In this document: positions 25,263 to 37,671 of the stretch, one piece after another
Layout: each line of letters begins with the position of its first letter
Numbering within the stretch: position 1 is the stretch's first letter
Origin: Phragmites australis
Taxonomy: Eukaryota > Streptophyta > Magnoliopsida > Poales > Poaceae
Length of the DNA: 64,000 bases
Direction: 5' to 3'
Assembly: GCF_958298935.1 (NCBI RefSeq)
Contig: NC_084942.1
Location: 4,533,501 to 4,597,500 of the forward strand
Notes under the pieces: generated by a model
Seen by the model: only the letters and a program-made list of their open reading frames with translations
The model's database searches: none
What the model was told of the DNA's origin: nothing
Made by a program: the position numbers and the translations under genes

Positions 25263-27375
25263 TCAACCTGACTGGTCCCACCGCCACGGCGGGTACGAGC
25301 CGTAGTAGCTCTCCCACGCGGCCGGGTGGCCGCCTGCTCCAGCGCTGCTCTCCGACGGCAAGAGGTTGCTCGTGGTATGAACCTCTGCTCTGGAGCTGTA
25401 CGCTGCAGGGGAAGGCGACGGCATTAGCGTCGCTGACGGGCCACCGGGATCGCCGGTGCTGTGCAAGAACCTGGCGTACTCCAGGTAGGACTCTCCGCCG
25501 GGGAGCGCCTGCGACTCCAGAAGGGCCTCCGGCAGCGACGGTGCTGGCTGCGGTGATGTGTGTGATGGTGGATCTGGGGGCTGCTGAGGCGGCGGCGAGG
25601 ATGGGAGGGTGGCGGACTCGGGGAAGTTGAGCTTGGCGCGGCTGCCGCGGAAGCGGAGTGCGGCGCCGTCGTAGGCGCGCGCGGCGCCCTCGGCGGTGTC
25701 GAAGGTGCCGAGCCACACGCGCGCCGCCTTGTGCGGGTCCCGGATCTCCGCCGCCCACTTCCCCCATGGTCGCTGCCGCACGCCACGGTACCGCTTCCGC
25801 GGCGCGTTGCCCTCCCCAGCGCCTCCGACACCAGAGCCGGAGACGGCCGACGACGGTGAAGGCAGCTCCTCGTCAGCTCTGGCGGTGGCACGGTGCTGCG
25901 AGGAGGTCGCCGTTGCAGCCGGAGGCCAGCACTGCTCCGGCGGCTGCGTCGCACCGTAGCCTGCGCATCGCAGAAACAGAGGAGTTTTCCCAGAGAAAGA
26001 GAGAAAAAAAAATCCCGTTCCGGTATTTAAGCATAAAAATACGTATCAGAATATCATAGCCGTATCTTAGTATCAATCGATCGTAAATTACTACTAATCA
26101 AGAATAAAAATACGGCATAACATGATAAGAATGATGAGTAGTGTTGATAAATTTATGGATTAGCTTGTCCCCTCTGTTTCGTTTCTTCTTGCTCTGTTTT
26201 TTTCCTTCTCTTGGAGCAGATGGCACATTTATTTTTAATACATTTTCCCTTCTTTTTTTAGTTCATTTCGTGAAGCAAAGGTTTCAAGGAGACGAAGCGT
26301 GCCGAATTTCTATAAAGAAACAAAAAAAAAAGAGTGGGAAAAGAAATTAAAGACAAGGAGCGAGGCCGGCTGAGTTGGTGGTTGCATCCCTTTTCTTTCT
26401 TAAACAACACGAGCATTTGCGTGTGGACATCTAAGCAGCTCATAGAAGACTATTCGATCGAGAACAAATCAACGTCGTAAAACAAAACAAAAAAAAAATT
26501 GAACCAAACCAAATCCTTTTTCTCAAGCCGACGACATCTAATTAAAAAGAAAAGAAAAGGAGATTAAGGAGGAAGCAAAGTATGGGAAAAAAAAATTATA
26601 TGACTCCTTCGGCAGCACTGTTGGATAGCTAGGAGTGCAAATTGATAAACATAAGGGTATCCACATGGATCTCAAAGCAAAAGGGTACCCACTGACTCTA
26701 TTTAATTTAATTAATCATACTAATTTTCTAAAAATTTATTTAATTTAAGAAAAATAGTTCTATTGGTTCAATAAAAAGGTTAATGATACCCTTAATTCAA
26801 CAATTTACACCTCTATAGATAGTCGCCACCTATACCAACTTGGATCTCAAAGCAAAATAATGGACGAGATACACTCAATGTTAACTATATATATCAAATG
26901 ATGGACAAGATACACTTAACGGTAACTATATATATCAAGTAACAACAGCAGTACTTATCCAACGTTAATTATATATATATGAAGTAATGATAACAGCACT
27001 TGCTCACGAAAAAAAAAAAAGAGAGAGAAGAGCTTCGATGCATGTCACGCTTAATGCAGCGTTCGTGCGCGTGTTCTTACCTTCCAGCACAAACGCAGAG
27101 GACGGCGCATCGCCCAGCTCCTCGTACGGCCGCCACGCCTCATCCACGGCGGGCCTCTTGGCCGGCGGCGCCGAGCCGGCGACCACCCTGGCCAGCGCCG
27201 ACACCATCGCCGACATCTCCTGCGCCTGCCTGCCCCGCGACAGCGCCGGCGACGGCATCGTTGCCGCCACGGCCTCCGGCGGCAGCTGGTCTCCTCCGCC
27301 GTGGCTGTCGGCGGCGAAAAGCCGCGGGTGCTGCTGCTCCCCGGGGTCCGCCACCACGGCGACGGCGTAGCACAT
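25263..27375 (-). CDS. AP2/ERF transcription factor, group X-like
   Basis: A nuclear DNA-binding regulator. Two exons, 27375-27081 and 25960-25263, total 993 bp and 330 residues. The 1120-bp intron is GT-AG in phase 1. The ATG at 27375 opens [11 protein letters not shown], matching the conserved N-terminal MCxxxV-type start of some ERFs. Residues about 60-75 carry [13 protein letters not shown], a motif seen in group X (ABR1/RAP2.6-like) ERFs. The single AP2 domain spans residues 156-213 ([18 protein letters not shown] ... [13 protein letters not shown]), with the ERF-type Ala in WAAEIRD, so a GCC-box preference is expected. A basic patch (PRKR) just before it could serve nuclear import. The C-terminal third is Pro/Ser-rich and ends in an aromatic/acidic [17 protein letters not shown] tail. 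Group X members are usually induced by stress or wounding. The exact orthologue is not determined. Confidence 0.9.
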
Positions 27376-27484
27376 GAGCAGCACAGCACGCCGGTGGTCG
27401 GCCTGGTCCAGAACTCGAGATGGCCAGGTAGCTACGTAACAGGAGCGACCTTTTTCAGAAATGGCTCCGTTCCTTGGTGAGCAA

Positions 27485-27510
27485 CATGTCTATATATTAT
27501 ATAGGCAGCA
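27485..27510 (-). promoter_or_regulatory. TATA region of the ERF gene
   Basis: On the reverse strand the sequence reads GCCTATATAATATATAG about 115-130 bases upstream of the ATG at 27375, a suitable place for a TATA box. Confidence 0.5.
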
Positions 27511-28380
27511 AAGGATGGTAAAGTAGCTGACTATAATTAATTACTTAATTGATTGATTAATTAGTACCTGAATTTGCCATTTATTAACCTGGAGTAGAAA
27601 TAAGTTAGAAAATTATAGAATACATAGAGTAATATGATTTGAAAGTATTTTTTTCCCAACAGCAATTTATTAACACAATATTCATACGATCAATCCAAAT
27701 ATTTTAGCAAGCAGAGGATAAGCGTTCGTCGACATGCATTGCCGTTTGTGTGACGGTGCTAATTCGCGCGCACGCGAACTTGCGTCCCCTTCCCAACAGT
27801 CTCCTCATTTCCTTTTTAAAAACTTTTTTCCCTCCACAACTTTTCATTTTCGAAAACTTTTCTTTAAAAAAAATTCTGTCCAAACTTTTGAGAAATTTTT
27901 TTTTGTTCAAATGTTTGAGAAAAAAAACACGTTGAGAATAGTTTAGCTCAAAACTTTTGAGAAAAAATTTAGCACAAAACTTTTAAGAAAAAGTTACACA
28001 TGACTTGGACTATCATGAGCCGTCACGCGCGCTCGTGTGGGCTGGCTCGCTCGCACACTAGAGTGCCTATGAATCAGGATTTTTGCCGTTTGTGCCGTAA
28101 ATGGAACAGTGATGGAGTTGTTCATCCAGGATGCAATGCATCGATACATTCCTAGTTTCATCTAGGGAATTAAGGAATCTGCATTTGCAAACTCTTGTTC
28201 CTACTTGTGCCTTCCCTTTAATTTTTCTGTACACAACTTTTTGTACATATGGACGCCTAGCAAGATCAAAAAGGAATCCGTTTGCCTGGTGGCTTGGCCT
28301 AGAGTTTACTAGCTTCATGGCAAACTAAAAAAAATCAAATAGATGAAATCACAGGGAATACTAGCGGGATTGGCGCCTAA
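27511..28380. other. Intergenic; degenerate AAAACTTTTGAGAAAAA repeats
   Basis: No gene is supported. 27820-27990 consists of degenerate repeats of AAAACTTTTGAGAAAAA in both A-rich and T-rich form, able to pair as hairpins. The flanks contain CG-rich GCGCGC words at 27765-27780 and 28020-28050. Confidence 0.35.
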
Positions 28381-28925
28381 GTCGTGTCCGTTTTTTTCAC
28401 ATAATATGACAAAAAAAGTCTAAAAAATTACGTTCACTATTTTTGAGCATCTCAATATTTATTTATGAATTTATTAATATTTAAGATATTCATTTAATTA
28501 TGAGGAAAATAATATTATTTTTATGCATGCACATAATTTTAATAGGTAGACGACAGTAATACAAACCTAACAAAATTTGTTCCATATTTTTTTGAGTTTT
28601 AGATATCTTTTTTGCATTTTAGATTATTTCAACCAATTTATCAATATAACTATTATACCTTTCGCTATTTTTCTGAAATTTGCAAAAAATTATATTATAC
28701 ATGTAAATATACAAATACATATATACGGACATACATATATGTACACATATACATATATGTATATATATAGTATCTGTATCTGTATATATACACATATACA
28801 CATGTAGGACCCACATGAACAGTAGGTACAGTACCATAAACAGTAGCTACAGTCCCTTGGGCAGTAACATGAACAGTAGGTATAGTACCATAGAATGGAC
28901 TTGTGCATACAATACAACACATTTA
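28381..28925 (-). repeat. AT-rich dispersed repeat with TATA/CATA microsatellite core
   Basis: 28690-28805 is a (CATATA/TATG)n microsatellite. It is followed by AGGACCCAC and several copies of AACAGTAGGTACAGTACC (28814-28900). The arrangement is the inverted counterpart of the repeat at 61290-61580, which has CTACTGTAGC units, GGTGGGTCC, then the TATA/TATG run, then CAGAAATTTCTAAAAAATG. Both are copies of one interspersed family I cannot name. Confidence 0.55.
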
Positions 28926-30123
28926 GTCCCTCCCAGTGCTCTAGCGTGGCTGGTTTCTTAGACCTGTCTAGCTAGACAAAGAAAAATATGGCAAGCATTA
29001 GTTGTCTTGAAAGACCTCAATAAATTAGCAGCACACATGTATGAATTGAAAGCTTATTTTATGAACAATAATTTCTTATTCTTTCTTTTTTTGAGATCAT
29101 TTAAAAATAAAACATTAGGAGTAACCTTATCTAGCCACCAGTCTGCCTTATGTGTCCCTTCAGCCGATGGAATGGAACGGGTGAATGGATATTAACTTAG
29201 GGTAGGCTTCAACCCATGATTCCTGCCTTATTAGGATGATGCCGAGAATTAATTATGTGTTAATTACCCCTAACATGATTAATTAAATCGAGCTAAGCAC
29301 TAGCTAGCTCCAGTAGAAAATGTACACTCTTGATAATTACTAATTTCTTTTCAATTCCCGGTGCCCTGATTACATGTTTACGTGCAACGTCTTCGAAAAT
29401 AGGATTTTATCACTGCTAATTTATTTTCGATATCTTGTAAAACATTATGCGATTATAATATCATGGAATTTCTAGAACGCGAGGGCTATTACTAATGTTA
29501 CAAAACTCAAAATCACTTTACAGGTCAGACTTTCCTACCTACACTTTTATGTACGTGTCATGAGTGAGGTTGCTTTCTATGGTGGGTGTTTGGTAGGAGA
29601 AGAATCTTATAAAGATGTTTACTGGATATCTTTTTTGTAAGCTTTGCAGAAAGCGATGTTTGTTTACCAGAATTTTTTGCCATGTTTTTTTACCGGAATT
29701 TTTTTTCAGGGAATTACAATAGGATGTGAACATTCATTACTCAAAGGCACAAGAGTATAATGTATTACAAGATAACCAAGCTGAACGGGCTTACATAACA
29801 CGAAAAAAGTGGCATGAACAACATCATGGGAACAAGCGAAGGAAACAAAACACATAGCATAAGCACAGCCTTTACACCGACGTTGGATGCATCTTGCAGA
29901 AAGTGATCAACAATTCACAATGATTTCTTCACAGTGCACTAGGAAACTGGAACCGTACGTGCAACTATAAGCAAGTCCAGGTCGATGTTGTCGAAGACAC
30001 GTGTTGCGACACGTATAGTAACTGAATTGATTTTTATTTTCTTCGAGGCCAGAGGTGAATTATTGCCAATCACATATTTAACACTAAAATTAGATTCTCT
30101 ATCTTTTCCCCGATCAAAAAAAA
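28926..30123. other. Intergenic, no gene supported
   Basis: No coding sequence is recognised. The stretch 29745-29990 lacks long open frames but has normal composition and could be a UTR-like or old duplicated piece. Confidence 0.3.
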
Positions 30124-30125
30124 TA

Positions 30126-30384
30126 CTCCTTCTAGTAAAAAATATTTAACGTTTTGGACATATACGGTCTTTGATGCTAACTTTGACGAATAAATTAATG
30201 ATTTGCCAACTAAAATATATTTACAAATGTAATAAATTTATGATATTATGAAAGTAGTTTTAAAGATAAATTCATATTTAGTTTATGTAATAAAATTAAA
30301 TATTTTGAAAGTTATTGATAATAAAAAATTTAAAAGTTTGTCTGGACCTTGTCTAAAACGCCGTGTACTTATGACCAGAGAGAG
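30126..30384. mobile_element. Stowaway-like MITE, diverged
   Basis: The left end CTCCTTCTAGTAAAAAATA and the right end (reverse complement CTCTCTCTGGTCATAAG) are degenerate Stowaway-type termini. The inside shares words with the better preserved copy at 31546-31793 (TTTAACGTTTTGGAC; AAAACGCCGTGT). TA precedes the left end; the right TA has changed. Confidence 0.6.
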
Positions 30385-31543
30385 TGATACTCCTGTGATA
30401 TAGCGTTTCTCGAAAATAATAAAAACATGTTCTCATAACTTATTTCTTTTTCATGTCTTCAAATAAATTATTAGTCCGAGCGTCACTTCGAAGAAGATTA
30501 TATTATGCCACTTCTAATGCTTTGTTTATTAGGTAATATTTTAGAGGAGAGAGAGTAAAAAATTGATATTAAGAAATAAGCTTCCAATATATACATATGT
30601 ATTGTTTATTTTTTAAGATCTACTAAAGCAATTTATTGTCTCATAATCATCTAGGATTACTAAAGAGCTAGTTCCTTCCATAACAAACAAACTACATCTC
30701 TTTCTTCTTTAAATAGTTTGCCACATCAGTTTTTTCTTACGCAAACATCTAATTAATATTAAAAAAAATCAGTTATATTGGAGCATTAGGAGATGCCTTA
30801 TTATCTTAAATTACTTATATTTTGAATGATTCTTTTTTTTTCTACACCACCTAAATTCTAATAGTATAATAGTGACCTTAGTGGGCAACGTGTCCTGAGG
30901 CCAGACCATTAGGACCCAACAAGGTTGAACGACCTCTCCGGGATACACGTGTCTCACTGTTGATGAGATGTGTCTCATGTTTACACGTGTCGCAAGATGA
31001 CCTCTCCATTTTTGTACCCCTCTCTCCACGTCATCGTCATCGCATGTCTCCTACCGTTGTGCACGTGCGACATTGCGTCAACATCTGCATACATAAAAGA
31101 TAGTATACTATTGTAAAATATAAGAGTCTCATTCCGTCATGGCAAGCAACATGTAGTGGATTTTAATCAGAAAAGGTGACCAAAAGTTTGACAAAATAGT
31201 TGTGGATTTCAAATTAAAATATCACTTCTTTGTTCATTTGTTGGACCAGTTTTGTCCATTACATGGTGCATAAAAAAATTATCAACAAAGTAAGGATGTT
31301 TCGACTGAGCTAAACTAAACATCCTACTTAATATTGATGGTAACCGTGTTGCCGACAAAAAAGAGGACAAGACGCGAAGAATGATCCCCTTTTGGTTGTG
31401 CTTTATTTTCAATTAATTTCGTGGTTATTATTTCTATTAAAATGTTGAATTTTCACACATCAGAATTTTCCAAGAAGAAAATTATGCAGCAGAAATCAAA
31501 GCTTGGTGCCCATCTACAACGCTAGGATTTCATATAGATTTAC
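30385..31543. other. Intergenic, no gene supported
   Basis: AT-rich, with short open frames only. Repeated CACGTGTC words occur at 30945-30995 without further context. Confidence 0.3.
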
Positions 31544-31545
31544 TA

Positions 31546-31793
31546 CTCTCTCCGGTTATAAATACACGACGTTTTAGATAAGATCCAGTCAAAACGTTGA
31601 CCATCAATAACTTTTAAAATATTTAGTTTCAAAACATGAAAACTATAAGCGTGAATTTATCTTGAAAAATATTTCTATAATCTCATAAACTAATTGGACT
31701 TTATAAATATATTCTAGTCGAAAATAGTAATCAAAGATACGCATCGAAGACCATGTCATACCCAAAACGCTAATTATTTTTGACCGGAGGGAG
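31546..31793. mobile_element. Stowaway MITE
   Basis: The 248-bp element begins CTCTCTCCGGTTATAAATAC and ends TTTTGACCGGAGGGAG, the CTCCCTCCG-type termini of grass Stowaways. TA lies at both sides (31544-31545; 31794-31795), which is the Tc1/mariner target duplication. Non-coding. Confidence 0.85.
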
Positions 31794-31795
31794 TA

Positions 31796-32934
31796 CAAAA
31801 ATTCACAGGAATTGGCATAAATCCAGCAGGAATCCTCAATATTCTGACAATGCAAACGGGACCTTAAGCTGTAAGGAGCGAAGACCCCTTTGTTGTGGAG
31901 TGACTAAGACTTCATAATTCTCTTAGTAGAACATTCTAGGAAGGAAAATACTCACATACAACTTACTTGTAAAATTCCGTTACAATCAGGTGTTTTGGAC
32001 ACTTTGATTCATAAGTGAGATAGTACCTAAAGGTAGCGGCACTCGTAGGTCGATACTTGTTCGCACTCAATTTGGTCAAAGACAGGTTTGACCAGATTAG
32101 TTTGGTCCCATAAATAAATTAACGCGTGTGCATGCAGTTATGTTTGATAATGGTGATGGGAAAGGAACATGTGTTTTGGACACTTTTCTTTTGCTTGTTC
32201 CTTTTTTGGAGTAAAAAATAAAGAAGATGTATACCACACTAATTCAATATACAATTTCATGAAAGAAAAACTCCATTTTCTAATAGAGAAAGGAAAAAAA
32301 ACCTTCATTTCAAATGTTGTGATGTTTTTTCTTACCAAATAAGTTATGACCATTTTCTCGAGAGCACTAACAGAGAATGAACTTATTTCTCTAGTTCACA
32401 CAAAGTCTCTTCGTCACAAACAAATTTATGCAGCCTGCAGTCCTATAAATCTACACGATGCATTTATAGAATTCTGACCCAGACAAATGCAGCAACTAAT
32501 CCACCAACAACTTAACCACTTTTGACAATAAAAGTTCAATGGAGTTAAGGAGGTCAAAGCTAAAAATTAACCACAAAGATCCAGCTACGTCCTGACAGTC
32601 ACCATCATCAGAGACCAAAACCAAGCAGGACGGCAGGTTCAGTAACCCCGGTACTGCAAAGTACAGCAACACGGCGACTGAAAAAGTGCCGCCCCAACAG
32701 TGACAACCAGACTATGGAATGAAAGGAAAATGAGACCTGCAGGACAGTTTGGACTTCAAACTGAAAAACGAAACCACAACGTCGAACAGGATTCTGGCAC
32801 CGGCAGATGATTGAGCGCCTTGCAAATGACATTCTTTACCGGTCAAAACAAGTTAAGGTTGAGGCAAAACAAATGACATGAGAAGCTGTCGAATTCATCA
32901 TGTCAAGGTCTGAGAAAGTTGCTCCAGCATGACA
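31796..32934. other. Intergenic, no gene supported
   Basis: Only short frames without recognisable similarity are present. From about 32390 the composition becomes less AT-rich and may belong to the duplicated SSU72 flank that follows. Confidence 0.3.
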
Positions 32935-33290
32935 GTTGACACCTGAAAATTGCATGCACTTCTAGCGATTTTAGGCCAGGCACCACACCGGAATGCATGT
33001 TCTGGTCTATGTTTGCGTGGTGAACCTGTAACTATCACAAACAGCACGCCCCGTATCGCCCCATATCAATGCATTTGAATGTATCACTCATCTGACTCAT
33101 GGCTCAAAATCAACGAATATCGGAACTTGGATGCGGCATGAACAGAAGATGACTGCTTCAATGCAAGATCATCATATGTAACATGCATCGATAATCAATC
33201 AAGCAGAACAGGTTTCTTCCCCCATATAAACTCCTTTTGAAATCATGATGTGCAATTGGAACAACACTGCAATCAAGTTTTTGGTTCAGT
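32935..33290 (-). repeat. Diverged duplicate of the SSU72 3' flank
   Basis: This aligns by eye with 48965-49375. Shared words include CACCTGAAA..TTACATGCA/TTGCATGCA, GCCAGGCACCA, GAATGCATGT.CTGGTCTG, CTCCTTTTGAAAT..TGATGT and CAATTGGA(A/G)CAAC.CTGCAA. No SSU72 exons are next to it; the copy is cut off near 33300 and then the gypsy fragment begins. Confidence 0.6.
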
Positions 33291-33599
33291 TTTGTCCCGT
33301 TTTGTAAACTTTCTCATACGTATATGTTATTTGCAGGCATGTTAATGTTCAACAAATTTTATGCTTATTTCTTGACAGGGTAATTTACAGAGGCCCTCAA
33401 ACATCTCAGCTTTCTTCTTCTTTTTTTCCTCTTTTATACTTAGGTTCATAGAACTTCAAATTTAGCTTGGTATAAAAAGCAGCAGTCAAAGTATCCAAAG
33501 ATGGATTGATAGAGCTGGAGTTGGAGCGCAGAGAGTACTGATGGCGCGTGGGTGGACGGGGTTTGGATTGACGCCCAGGGGCGGTGGTGGCGTCTGTCC

Positions 33600-35722
33600 G
33601 GCGTTGGTGGAGTTGGCGAATGAACAAGGATAGATGGAAACTGAGACTTCTTTATTTCTTTTCTTACTTGAGTTCAACGATGACAATTGCCCAACTACTT
33701 ATAGCTGGTTTGTAACTAACAGAATATCCTAACAATCAATCTAATTTATCTAAACCGAAACAATCGCTAACAGCTAACTAATTAAATCTAATATCCCAAC
33801 TGAATGAAGTCTCTGGTTGCTTCCTTCCGTGCGGCTCGCCTGGACCTTCAGCCACGTGACGCTTGTTCCTCCTCTGGTACACTTGCCCAACCATAACATC
33901 TCTCCCATCCTCGAGGAACAGCTCGTCCTCGAGCTGAATCTCCGGGTAGGACTGGCGGAACGTGTCCACAGGCTCCCATGTGACATTGTCCAAGTCCATG
34001 TTGTACCACTAAACGAGAACATGCCAGACACCGCGATGTAGGCACGCACGCAGTACGCGTTCTGGCTGTGGCAGCAAACAGCCATTCTCCATAGGCGGAA
34101 GAGTGGGCGGTCCTGAAGGCGACGTACCATGGAACTACTTGAGGAGGCCCACATGAAAGACGTCGTGTAGTCGCGCACCCTCTGGAAGCATGAGGCGGTA
34201 GGCGACGGTGCCGACCCGAGCCGCTATCTAGAACAGTCCCGCGTAGCGCGGACCCAATTTGTCGCGCGGTCTCTCCGCCAAAGAATGAGCCTGGCGATGA
34301 AGAAGACGGAGCCATACCTAATCACTGACTGCAAACTCCACCTCCCGGTGATGTCCATCATAGTGCTTCTTGGCGTACTGTTGTGCCTGGAGCAAGCAGT
34401 CCCTGACTTCCGCTAGAAATGTGTCGCACTCGCGCAACATGTCGTCCACGGTGCTTGTTCTAGCCGCGCCGTCCAGGAACGGGGCAAGCGCCAGTGGCTC
34501 CCTGCCGTAAACCACTTGAAAGGCAGTTGTGCATAGAGATGAGTGGAAGGATGTATTGTAGTAATACTCCGCACATGGAAGCCACTGCAACCAAGCTCGC
34601 GGTCGATCACCCGTAATGCAGCGCAAATACATGGCGATGACTTTGTTAACGACTTCAGATTGGACGTTTGTATGTGGAAGGAACGCTATGCTCATGCGGA
34701 GTTGAACGCCCGCCATTTAAATAGGTCTCGCCAGAGGTGGCTGGTGAACACGGGATCTCTATCGCTCGCAATTGAAGTAGGGAACCCATGGAGGCGCACA
34801 ATGCCGTCAAAGAATGCTCGCGCCACCGATGTCGCTGTGTACGGGTGGCCGAACGCGATAAAGTGTGAATACTTGGAGAATCGGTCGACCACCGTAAGAA
34901 TCATCGACTTGTCGTGCACGTTGGGTAGTCCCTCGATGAAATCAAGTGAGATGTCTGACCATACCTGCGAGGGTACGGGAAGAGGTTGCAGGAGACCAGC
35001 CGGGTGCAGCGTCTCCGTCTTATTGCGCTGGCAGGTTAAGCAGGCGCGGACAAAGACACGGACGAGAGCACAGTCATGGGGAACGTGAAAATCTGCACGC
35101 AACCGTTGCAGGGTTTTCTGGATGCCCTCATGCCCGACGGAGTGAGCCAGCTGAAGCAGCGACTGGAGCACAGCTGATGATGCGGCGACAAAGATGCGAC
35201 GGTTGCGCAGTATGAGGCCATCTTGGACACTCCAGGGCGCAGCAAGTTCACCTTGGAGGATCTGATAGCGAACCTTGCGCATGTTCGGGTTAGTCTCGAT
35301 CTCACGCCATAGTTCGTCGTGGAGTTGGAACGATGGTCCCAATAGCGCTAGCAGTGCGCCTTCCTCAAAGTCTCAGCGGGACAGTGCATCCACTACCGTG
35401 TTCAAACGTCCCGGACGGTATTCCACCATGAAATCAAATCCGAATAACTTGTTGATCCATTGATGCTAAGAGATGGTCAATAGGCGTTGGTCCAACATGA
35501 ACTTTAAGCTGTAGTGGTCTGTGCGAATCGTGAAGCGACATCCCCAAAGATACGAGCGCCAATGTCGCATGGCTTGAACCAAGTGAATCAGCTCGCATTC
35601 ATAATCGACCAATTTAATGTGTCGTGCTGCAAATGGTCGGCTGAAGAAAGCAAGAGGGCCAGCACCTTGGTGAAGCACTGCGCCGAATCCTGACCCCGGC
35701 GCATCACAATCGACCACGAATA
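33600..35722 (-). mobile_element. Ty3-gypsy retrotransposon fragment
   Basis: Reverse-strand fragment running RNase H, integrase, C-terminal chromo/GPY region, LTR. RNase H: 35717-35466 (VDCDAPGSGFGAVLHQG). Integrase: 35342-34692, with the H..H / CLTC zinc finger, DFIEGLP and SDRDPVF. It continues after a one-base frameshift in 34716-34318 (QSEVVNK holds the Glu of the DDE triad). The chromodomain-side tail, 33999-33778, reads LDNVTWEPVDTFRQSYPEIQLEDELF. The LTR seems to start at about 33735 (TGTTAGGATATTCTG on the minus strand); its end was not fixed. gag, protease and RT are missing, so it is a truncated dead copy. Confidence 0.82.
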
Positions 35723-35733
35723 GTCAAAGAAAT

Positions 35734-35737
<4 letters not shown>

Positions 35738-35764
<27 letters not shown>
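35738..35764 (+). repeat. (CT)n microsatellite
   Basis: A pure CT run next to the broken end of the gypsy fragment. Confidence 0.9.
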
Positions 35765-35767
<3 letters not shown>

Positions 35768-35861
35768 GCGACCCATGCAAATACTTATGTCCGCATTCAG
35801 TGCATAAATATCATGCAAGCATACAACATTTAAGTGCAATGCCAATTAGTGTAAGGAGATA

Positions 35862-37578
35862 TTGACAAAACTCATAAACAGATCCTTCATCACACTGGTG
35901 CCTAAAACCAACAACCCCACAATGGCAAATGACTTTAGGCCAATTTATCTCTTGAATTATGTCCTGAAGTTATTGACAAAACTCATGGCAAACCGCCTTC
36001 AGTCAGTTATCATTTCAATTATGCATGAGAACCAATATAGCTTTATTAAAAACAGAACCATACAACATTGCCTAGCATGGGCTTTTGAGTACATTTACCA
36101 ATGTTAGCACTCTAAGAAAGAAATTGCGATCTTAAAGTTGGATTTTGAAAAAGCCTTTGACGCAATTGAACACAGCACAATTTTGGACATTCTAAGACAT
36201 TTGGGTTTTGATAGCACTTTGATTGGATGGACTGAAAGAATCCTAAACTCAGGATCCTCTGCAATTCTGCTGAATGGAGTCCCTGGAAAATACTTCCACT
36301 ACAGGAGGGGAGTCAAGCAGTGTGATCCCCTCTCCCCTCTACTCTGTGTCTTGTTAGTTGACATCTTGCAATGCGTTATCAACAAGGCACACAACATGAA
36401 CCTTCTCAACTTGCCTTTTTCTGCCAGATTTGTTAGTGACTTTCCCATAATCTAGTATGCAGATGACACCATTCTCTTCTTGAAAGCTTATCAGAAAGAA
36501 TAATTTTGTCTCAAAGGGCTCTTGGAAACCTTCTCACAATCCACTGGCCTCAAAGTGAACTATGGTAAATCTTGCATGGTGCCTCTTAATATGACTGAAG
36601 AAAAGGGTGATCAATTAGTTAGAGTTTTTAGTTGTCAACGGGGGAAGTTACCTTTCACTTATTTGGGTCTTCACTTATTTGGGTCTACCCCTGAGAACAA
36701 CAAAACCAAAAGTTGAAGACTATGCACCACTGATGAACAAAACAGAAGGAAGGCTCACTGCAGCCTCATGTTGGTTGACCCAAGTAGGAAGACTTCAGCT
36801 AGTCAACTCTACTCTATCGTCACTACCAACATACGCCATGTGTACACTCCAGATTTCAGTAACTGTAATTGAGTATATTAACATTGTAATTGAGTATATT
36901 AACAGAGCCAGGAAACATTGCCTTTGGAGAGGGGCTGATCTTACATAAAAACTCAAACCACTGGTAGCATGGAAGGTAACCAAACCAAAAGCCAAAGGTG
37001 GCCTGGGAGTGGTCAACCTGAGGAATCAGAATAATGCTCTCCTAATCAAGCACTTAGACAAATTTTACAACCAGAAGGATATGCCATGGGTCAAATTGAT
37101 TTGGACAACTTAATATTTTGATGGGAAAGTTCCACATGTTGCACTAGAAAAATGATCATTTTGGTGGAAAGATAAGCTCAGACTTAGTGACCTAATCAGG
37201 GGGATGGCCACATGCAAAGTAGGTAATGGCAAATCAGCCCTATTTTGGTTGGACCTATGGAATGATCACCTCCTTCATGATCTTCTTCCAAGACTTTTTT
37301 TTATACGCAAAAAAACAAAGCAATCTCAATGGCAGATTTCCTAGTAGACACTTCAATTCAAGCTCAATTTCATATTCCTTTATCCATTCAAGCTTACGAG
37401 GAGTACAACAAATTACAAGAACTTTTACAGGGTATTCAGATACACCAAGATCCAGTAGACAAAGATCAATGGCACTACATCTGGGGCTCAGACACTTATT
37501 CCTCAAACAAATGCTATAACCTATCATACAAGCACATTCATCCTCCAGCCCCTTTCCTTTGGATCTAGCAATCCAAAT
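35862..37578 (+). pseudogene. LINE reverse transcriptase remnant
   Basis: RT motifs in order: NDFRPIYLLNYVLKLLTKLM, ENQYSFIKNRTIQHC, LDFEKAFDAIEH (first catalytic Asp), RGVKQCDPLSPLL, and YADDTILF at about 36457-36480 (the catalytic Asp pair is intact). The connection domain follows (LGLHLFGS, GGLGVVNL). Stops break it before the YADD box, after DKTYQKE-like text at about 36500, and near 37110 and 37155. Confidence 0.85.
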
Positions 37579-37671
37579 TGTCGGTGTATTTAGAACCAGG
37601 GGTCCCTAAGTCCCGAGGCCAGACCGGCCGTCCACCACATATCACCACCCTGCAAGATAGGTAGAAACAGA

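Noticed and set aside
28577..28922. Tyr/Ile/Cys-rich frames at 28.6-28.9 kb
   Set aside because: Generated by the TATA/CATA microsatellite and the CAGTAGGTAC units.
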